Shown here: positions 1 to 4,245 of the stretch, in pieces
Numbering within the stretch: position 1 is the stretch's first letter
Layout of the letters: each line of letters opens with the position of its first letter
Assembly (NCBI GenBank): GCA_958346135.1
Contig: CATVQN010000078.1
Location: 1-6,052, forward strand
Length of the DNA stretch: 6,052 nt
Direction of reading: 5' to 3'
Source: an uncultured Eubacteriales bacterium
Lineage (GTDB): Bacteria > Bacillota > Clostridia > Monoglobales > Monoglobaceae
Program-made: the position numbers and the translations under genes
Notes under the pieces: model-generated
The model's input: only the letters and a program-made list of their open reading frames with translations
Databases searched by the model: none
Told to the model about the DNA's origin: nothing

Positions 1-266
1 ATATAGTTGCTGGTTTCTCTAGAGAGTGCCCGAATCTGGTGGATTTCCCGGGAGTTGATTAAGACCATATCTCCGGGTCCAAAGATGTAGGGCTTACCGC
101 TCAGCAAAATCTCGTGGGTACCGGAGAGACAGTAGAGCATTTCAATATATTCGTGCATATGGGGATAGGCACATACAATCGGTCCCGGCAAAATATTATT
201 ATGTATCACAATAGGACATTCCTCGCCGTTTACTATGTTTTTGGGTTCCTCAAACCAGTTCTCCAT
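1..266 (-). CDS. AraC-family transcriptional regulator, cupin sensor domain (partial; C-terminus beyond left edge)
   Basis: Eighty-eight N-terminal residues are visible before the reading frame leaves the window. They form a cupin-like beta-barrel sensor domain: PHMHEYIEM (about residues 35-43) gives the HxHxxxE motif (H36, H38, E42). A glycine turn, a PGD motif (64-66) and a later histidine H76 in NSREIHQI follow. This is the usual N-terminal half of AraC regulators that sense sugars or other small molecules; the helix-turn-helix half would lie off the window. The start is ATG at 266, with a GGAGGG ribosome binding site five bases upstream (272-278). The gene diverges from a sugar-enzyme operon, the classic arrangement for a local activator, so it probably controls that operon (inference). 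Without the DNA-binding half, a stand-alone cupin protein is possible but less likely. Confidence 0.8.
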   Translation of the reverse strand, partial: MENWFEEPKNIVNGEECPIVIHNNILPGPIVCAYPHMHEYIEMLYCLSGTHEILLSGKPYIFGPGDMVLINSREIHQIRALSRETSNY

Positions 267-309
267 AGAATCCCTCCCGTTACAAAATAGCACTGATTAT
301 ACCGCTTTC

Positions 310-338
310 ATAGTACAACAATATTTTTTCCATGTCAA
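310..338 (-). promoter_or_regulatory. Candidate sigma-A promoter for the AraC-type regulator
   Basis: Read on the minus strand, a perfect -35 TTGACA (338-333) is followed by a 17-base spacer and a -10 TACTAT (315-310). Transcription would start near 303, about 37 bases before the regulator's ATG. A perfect TATAAT also lies just downstream on the same strand (301-296) but has no good -35 at proper spacing. The TTGACA-17-TACTAT pair is therefore preferred. This is pattern recognition only. Confidence 0.5.
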
Positions 339-411
339 TACAGATAGAATAAAATTTCACAGAAAATTTTTCTTTGAAAATAAAAAAATACAAACGCAGA
401 ATGACAAATTT

Positions 412-465
412 TTGATACTTTTATGCAAATTCATGATAGTATATAGAAGGAAAGTGTGCTATACT
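412..465 (+). promoter_or_regulatory. Candidate promoter region for the sugar-enzyme operon
   Basis: Two overlapping plus-strand candidates are visible. One is TTGATA (412-417), a 17-base spacer and GATAGT (435-440). The other is an extended -10, TGCTATACT (457-465), with no recognisable -35 at 16-18 bases upstream. The second has the better -10, and its missing -35 is what one expects of a promoter that needs an activator, fitting the divergent AraC-type gene. Transcription from it would start near 472, leaving a leader of about 60 bases before the ATG at 534. Which one is used cannot be decided from sequence. Confidence 0.45.
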
Positions 466-533
466 TTTGAAAAAGAGCAGAGTCAGATGAACGGATGTTA
501 ACATAAAAATCAAATATGTGAGGAGGAGAATTT

Positions 534-1499
534 ATGAAATTAGGTGTGATGAATCCGGTTTTAAGCGAATATTCTTTTGAGGAGGCACTGGACTACCTGG
601 AGAGCCTGGGCGTGCAGGCAATTGAGATTGGTGCGGGCGGTTTCCCCGGTAATCATCATCTCAAGCCGGAAGAATTGCTGCAAAGCGCCCAAAATATTGA
701 GGATTATAAAAAGAAACTGTGTGATCATAAGATTGAGATTTCGGCAATCAGCTGTCACGGCAATCCCCTGCATCCGCAAAAGGCGGTGGCACAGAAGTTC
801 CATGAGGAATTCAAAAACGCCATTTTAGCTGCCGAGGCTTTGGAGGTTGACACGGTGGTGGGATTTTCCGGCTGTCCCGGTGACAGTGAAGGCTCTAAAT
901 ACCCCAACTGGGTAACCTGTCCCTGGCCGAATGATTTTGCCGAGGTTTTAAATTGGCAGTGGAACGAGAAGGTGGTTCCTTACTGGAAGGAAATGGCGGC
1001 TTTTGCCAAAGAGCATCATATGAAAAAGATTGCTTTTGAAATGCATCCTGGATTTGTTGTCTACAATCCGGAAACCTGTTTGCGGCTTAGAGAGCAGGTG
1101 GGTGAGATTATTGGCGCAAACTTTGACCCCAGCCATTTATTCTGGCAGGGAATTGACCCGGTGGAGGCCATTCGTGCTTTAAAGGGCGCTATTTATCATT
1201 TCCATGCAAAGGACACCAGAATTGATTCGCGCAACTGTGAGGTAAACGGCGTGCTGGATACCAAGCCCTACGGTGATATTCTGAACCGTTCATGGAGCTT
1301 CCGCACCGTTGGCTACGGCCATGGTAAAGAGGTGTGGAACAACATGATCAGTATGCTGCGTAACACCGGATATGACGGCGTTATCAGCATTGAGCATGAG
1401 GATGGACTGATGTCCCCCAAGGAGGGACTGGAAAAGGCAGTCGCCTTTTTAAAAGAAGTTTTGATTTACGAAAATTCAGGAGAAATGTGGTGGGTATAA
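534..1499 (+). CDS. TIM-barrel sugar phosphate isomerase/epimerase family protein (321 aa)
   Basis: This is a metal-dependent barrel enzyme of the xylose-isomerase-like superfamily (COG1082, AP_endonuc_2 fold), probably cytosolic. Members isomerise, epimerise, dehydrate or cleave sugars and keto-sugars. Candidate metal ligands follow the family's E-D-H-E order: E169 in AFEMHPGF, D198 in NFDPSHLFW (with H201), H224 in YHFHAKD, and E287 in SIEHED. There is no signal peptide or membrane segment. The start is ATG at 534, seven bases after a perfect AGGAGG (521-526). The stop shares one base with the next start (ATAATG), so the two are probably translationally coupled. It is first in an operon with a Gfo/Idh oxidoreductase and a second barrel, which suggests work on an oxidised sugar, inositol or glycoside. 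The family call is firm; the reaction is unknown. An IolE-like dehydratase or a C-glycoside-cleaving subunit are possible alternatives. Confidence 0.88.
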   Translation: MKLGVMNPVLSEYSFEEALDYLESLGVQAIEIGAGGFPGNHHLKPEELLQSAQNIEDYKKKLCDHKIEISAISCHGNPLHPQKAVAQKFHEEFKNAILAAEALEVDTVVGFSGCPGDSEGSKYPNWVTCPWPNDFAEVLNWQWNEKVVPYWKEMAAFAKEHHMKKIAFEMHPGFVVYNPETCLRLREQVGEIIGANFDPSHLFWQGIDPVEAIRALKGAIYHFHAKDTRIDSRNCEVNGVLDTKPYGDILNRSWSFRTVGYGHGKEVWNNMISMLRNTGYDGVISIEHEDGLMSPKEGLEKAVAFLKEVLIYENSGEMWWV

Positions 1500-2563
1500 T
1501 GAAGGTTTATACAGCAGCGATTATTGGCTACGGCGGAATGGCGGGGCATCACGAAAAGGTGATGCGTGTAGATTATGACCGCATGAAATTAAAGGGAATT
1601 TTTGATCTGGACGAGCGCCGTTGTAAGGTGGCGGACGAGCAGGGGTATTATGTATATGCTTCGAAAGAGGAGCTCATGCAGGACCCGGAGGTGGATGTTG
1701 TCATTATTGCCACCACCAATGAGGCACATAAAGATCTGGCGATTGAAGCACTGCGCGCAGGCAAGCATGTAATCTGTGAAAAGCCGGTTACCATGAGCTC
1801 GGCAGAGCTGGAGGAAGTGATAGCGGTCAGCAAGGAATGCAAGGGCATTTTTACGGTGGATCAAAACCGCCGTGTCAACCGTGATTTCGTACTGATGCGC
1901 CGTCAGGTTGAGTCGGGCATTATCGGAAAGCCCTATGTGATTGAATCCCGTGTGGAGGGTTCCCGTGGGATGCCCAGTGGCTGGCGGACAATTAAAAAGC
2001 TTGGCGGCGGTATGATGCTGGACTGGGGTGTACATCTGATTGACCAGATTATGTATATGGTGCCCGAAAAAGTGACCAATGTCTTTTGTAAGATGTACAG
2101 CATTGAGTACCCGGAGGTAGATGATAACTTCCGGCTGACTATGACCTTTGAAAGCGGACTGACTGCACATATTGAAGTTTCTACAAACAACTATATTACC
2201 CATCCGAGATGGTATGTTTTGGGCGAGACCGGAACCCTGGTTATAGATGATTGGAATTGTACGGGTAAGATTGTACGTTGTATTGACAAGGAAAATGTTT
2301 GGGATGAGGAGATTGTGTATACAAAGGCGGGGCCAACTAAAACCATGGCACCTCGCAATCCTAATTCCACAGAGACAATTCTGCTGACAGAACCTACCGA
2401 TGTCATAGATAATCTCACTCCGGTTTATAATCAGCTTTTAGACTGTGTGGAGGGCAAAGCAGAGCTCACCATCAAGCCGGAGCAGGTGCTTCGGGTCATG
2501 AAGGTTATGGAGGCGGCGTTCCAGTCAGCTGAAGAAGAAATTGCGGTTAAGACCTGTATTTGA
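1499..2563 (+). CDS. Gfo/Idh/MocA-family NAD(P)-dependent oxidoreductase (354 aa)
   Basis: This is a soluble dehydrogenase that probably oxidises or reduces a hydroxyl of a sugar, inositol or glycoside with NAD(P). The N-terminal Rossmann fold (about 1-120) opens with AAIIGYGGMAG, a GxGGMxG dinucleotide-binding loop at residues 10-16. CEKP (93-96) carries the family's catalytic lysine (K95). The C-terminal alpha/beta domain has GGGMMLDWGVHLID (169-182), with the conserved D175 and H179. The length is normal for the family. ATG at 1499 is preferred because the Rossmann strand then begins within a few residues, as is usual. GTG codons at 1487 and 1490 are in frame and lie closer to the AGGAGA at 1478-1483, so up to four extra residues are possible. 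The gene overlaps the upstream stop by one base. Flanked by two TIM-barrel proteins, it is the likely redox step of the pathway. The substrate is unknown; IolG-like or 3-keto-glycoside-forming activity is inference from context. Confidence 0.9.
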   Translation: MKVYTAAIIGYGGMAGHHEKVMRVDYDRMKLKGIFDLDERRCKVADEQGYYVYASKEELMQDPEVDVVIIATTNEAHKDLAIEALRAGKHVICEKPVTMSSAELEEVIAVSKECKGIFTVDQNRRVNRDFVLMRRQVESGIIGKPYVIESRVEGSRGMPSGWRTIKKLGGGMMLDWGVHLIDQIMYMVPEKVTNVFCKMYSIEYPEVDDNFRLTMTFESGLTAHIEVSTNNYITHPRWYVLGETGTLVIDDWNCTGKIVRCIDKENVWDEEIVYTKAGPTKTMAPRNPNSTETILLTEPTDVIDNLTPVYNQLLDCVEGKAELTIKPEQVLRVMKVMEAAFQSAEEEIAVKTCI

Positions 2564-2573
2564 CCAAAGAAAC

Positions 2574-2581
2574 AGGAGGAG
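2574..2581 (+). promoter_or_regulatory. Ribosome binding site that fixes the start of the third operon gene
   Basis: AGGAGGAG lies five bases before the ATG at 2587. The reading frame is open back to a TTG at 2560 that overlaps the previous gene. The strong site, and a first barrel strand beginning at once after the ATG (KAGLQLWSL), show that 2587 is the true start. Confidence 0.8.
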
Positions 2582-2586
2582 AGTAT

Positions 2587-3318
2587 ATGAAAGCGGGATT
2601 ACAGCTTTGGTCATTGAATCAATGCTTGGATGATGACATTCGGAAGAAGTTGGCTTATGCGGCCCAATGCGGTTATACCTCGGTAGAATTTGCGGGGTTC
2701 GGTGGACTTTCTGCACAGGAAATGAAGAGCGAACTTCAAAAAAACGGGCTTACGGCCGTTGGTTCCCACAGCGGTGCGGATATCTTCCGCAATAGTTTGG
2801 AAAGAGAGCTTGACTACTTAAAGACAGTGGGCGCCGGATATATGATTCTGCCCGGGGTATCCATTAAGACTATGGAGGACGTGGATGAGATTGCCAAGCT
2901 GCTCAACGAAGCAGCCCCAGTGGCGGCAAAGTACGGCATCAAGGTCGGATACCACAACCATGCCCATGAATTTGAAAAAATCGGTGGATGGTATATTCTC
3001 GATCTTCTTATGGAAAAAACCTCGGATAATGTGGTGTTTGAAATTGATGTGTTCTGGGTGGCGTACGCAGGCCTTGACCCTTATGAATATGTGAGAGAAA
3101 AGGGAGTCCGAGTCGAGCTGATCCATATGAAACAGATTGATCGGGAGAAGAGAGATGTAATGCTTCCGGACGGAGAAATTGATTTTGAGCGGATTGTTGC
3201 AGCCGCAAAGTTTGCTAAGGAATTCATCGTTGAGCAGGAAGGCGAGGTTGACAAGATAGAGGCCTGTAAAGTTAATGGCGCATTTGTACAGGCACTTCTG
3301 TGCGAAGAACCGGTATAA
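2587..3318 (+). CDS. TIM-barrel sugar phosphate isomerase/epimerase family protein (243 aa)
   Basis: This is a second xylose-isomerase-like barrel (COG1082 type), distinct from the first operon gene and about 80 residues shorter. The opening strand LQLWSL is typical of the family. GYHNHAHEFE (121-130) matches the YHNHxxEF motif of the family's smaller members. FEIDVFWVAYAG (151-162) holds a candidate ligand D154, LIHMKQ (178-183) holds H180, and FIVEQE (213-218) holds E216. It is cytosolic, with no export signal. It begins 23 bases after the oxidoreductase stop and ends 30 bases before the terminator hairpin, so it closes the operon. Its first ligand position is His-Asn-His where the first barrel has Glu. 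The two are therefore probably not redundant and may catalyse successive steps, such as isomerisation and elimination or hydration (inference). The exact reaction cannot be read from the sequence. Confidence 0.87.
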   Translation: MKAGLQLWSLNQCLDDDIRKKLAYAAQCGYTSVEFAGFGGLSAQEMKSELQKNGLTAVGSHSGADIFRNSLERELDYLKTVGAGYMILPGVSIKTMEDVDEIAKLLNEAAPVAAKYGIKVGYHNHAHEFEKIGGWYILDLLMEKTSDNVVFEIDVFWVAYAGLDPYEYVREKGVRVELIHMKQIDREKRDVMLPDGEIDFERIVAAAKFAKEFIVEQEGEVDKIEACKVNGAFVQALLCEEPV

Positions 3319-3348
3319 ATATTACTCTGGGTTTGGAAGAAAAACAAA

Positions 3349-3384
3349 AAAAGCTGCTGTACACATTTGTGTGCGGCAGCTTTT
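3349..3384. terminator. Bidirectional intrinsic terminator between convergent genes
   Basis: The hairpin has a 16-pair stem: AAAAGCTGC pairs with GCAGCTTTT, and the inner arm TGTACAC pairs with GTGTGCG allowing two G-U pairs. The loop is four bases, ATTT (3365-3368). Downstream on the plus strand comes TTTTCTGTT. On the minus strand the stem is followed by a run of seven T, a G and five T. It starts 30 bases after the stop of the plus-strand operon and lies just past the stop of the minus-strand reductase, so it can end both transcripts. The longer T tract suggests it is stronger for the minus-strand gene. Confidence 0.88.
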
Positions 3385-3387
3385 CTG

Positions 3388-4089
3388 TTAAATGATAAAC
3401 CCGCCGTTGGGGCTGATAACCTGTCCGGTCAGGAAGCTGTCCGGCTTAGCCAAAAACAAAATGGCATCTGCCACATCTTGCGGTGTGCCCAGCCGTCCGA
3501 GCGGTGTTTCCTCCCGAAGTCGGTCTAAGGTATCTGCGGACAGCTCCCGATTCATGTCAGTGTCGATAACGCCGGGAGCGACACAGTTGACTTGGATTCC
3601 GGAAGGACCTAACTCCTTAGCAAGAGCCTTAGTCATCCCGATGATACCCGCTTTGGCGGCGGAATAGGCTACTTCACAGGCGGCGCCGGTAATGCCCCAG
3701 ATGGAGGACACGTTAATAATATTCCCGGATTTTTGGTGGATCATATGGGGCAAAACGCCGCGAATACAGTAAAAGGCGCCGGATAGATTGACCCCGAGCA
3801 CATGCTCCCATTCCCGGTCTGTCAGTGCATCAAAAAACTGGAATTGAGCAATGCCGGCATTGTTGACCAAAACGTCAATGTCCGGAAGTTTATTTATCAT
3901 GGAATCCACTTGTTTGGAATCTGAGATGTCGGCCTGTACGGCGATGCCGCCCAACTCTGCGGCCAGAGTTTCTGCTGCCTTTTGATTGACATGATAATGC
4001 AGAAAGACGCGGTCGCCTTGTGCTGCAAACAGACGGGCCGTTGCCGCTCCGATTCCTCGGGAGCTGCCGGTAATCAGTATGTTTCGCAT
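3388..4089 (-). CDS. ymfI: FabG-type short-chain dehydrogenase/reductase, YmfI-like (possible EF-P 5-aminopentanone reductase)
   Basis: This is a classical SDR of 233 residues, a soluble NAD(P)H-dependent ketone reductase. TGSSRGIG (7-14) is the cofactor loop and NNAG (76-79) the structural motif. The catalytic set N101, S129, Y142 and K146 is complete. APG (171-173) and a C-terminal GQVISPNGG complete the family pattern. The catalytic stretch SSIWGITGAACEVAYSAAK (128-146) differs from typical FabG. From memory it resembles B. subtilis YmfI, which reduces 5-aminopentanone on a lysine of elongation factor P. The symbol rests on that resemblance and is not proven; a generic 3-oxoacyl-ACP or sugar reductase is the alternative. 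The start is ATG at 4089, seven bases after a GGAG (4097-4100). The gene is convergent with the sugar operon and divergent from addA, so it is probably monocistronic and not part of the sugar pathway. The SDR family call is near certain. Confidence 0.85.
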   Translation of the reverse strand: MRNILITGSSRGIGAATARLFAAQGDRVFLHYHVNQKAAETLAAELGGIAVQADISDSKQVDSMINKLPDIDVLVNNAGIAQFQFFDALTDREWEHVLGVNLSGAFYCIRGVLPHMIHQKSGNIINVSSIWGITGAACEVAYSAAKAGIIGMTKALAKELGPSGIQVNCVAPGVIDTDMNRELSADTLDRLREETPLGRLGTPQDVADAILFLAKPDSFLTGQVISPNGGFII

Positions 4090-4136
4090 AAAGAATCTCC
4101 GTTCCGCCGAAGGTATCCGGCAAATTTTCTGGTATC

Positions 4137-4165
4137 AGTGTATCACAAATTCCGGCAGAATACAA
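4137..4165 (-). promoter_or_regulatory. Promoter for the YmfI-like reductase
   Basis: On the minus strand, -35 TTGTAT (4165-4160) is followed by a 17-base spacer and -10 TACACT (4142-4137). A TG sits one base upstream of the -10 (4145-4144), making an extended -10. The expected start of transcription is near 4130, giving a leader of about 40 bases. Spacing and extension make this a convincing sigma-A-type site. Confidence 0.6.
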
Positions 4166-4184
4166 GGGAACATACGGAAAATGA

Positions 4185-4213
4185 TTGCAAAAAAAACGGG
4201 AATATGTTACACT
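4185..4213 (+). promoter_or_regulatory. Promoter for addA
   Basis: TTGCAA (4185-4190), a 17-base spacer, and the extended -10 TGTTACACT (4205-4213) point toward addA. Transcription should begin near 4220, about 26 bases before the ATG, with the ribosome binding site inside that short leader. The layout matches a vegetative sigma-A promoter and shows addA to be first in its transcript. Confidence 0.62.
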
Positions 4214-4245
4214 AAACAGAGAAAAACAGGCGGAGGTGCGGTGTT

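Noticed and set aside
361..373. Near-palindrome AGAAAATTTTTCT in the divergent gap
   Set aside because: It is imperfect and lies in very AT-rich sequence where such symmetry is expected by chance.
384..401. Possible catabolite-repression (cre) site around the AAACGCAG in the divergent gap
   Set aside because: It matches the cre core only loosely, with mismatches at conserved outer positions, so it does not support a call.
306..444. Loose direct repeat of TTCATAGTA (307-315) and TTCATGATAGTA (430-441), considered as AraC half-sites
   Set aside because: The copies differ by an internal insertion and are over 100 bases apart; too weak without comparison to relatives.
235..501. Open frame of 88 codons on the plus strand across the divergent gap
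   Set aside because: It overlaps the regulator start on the other strand, has no ribosome binding site, and encodes an AT-driven Phe/Lys/Ile-rich sequence with no recognisable motif.
1589..2203. Minus-strand open frame of 204 codons inside the oxidoreductase gene
   Set aside because: It is entirely antisense to a gene with complete Gfo/Idh motifs, and its product has no family features.
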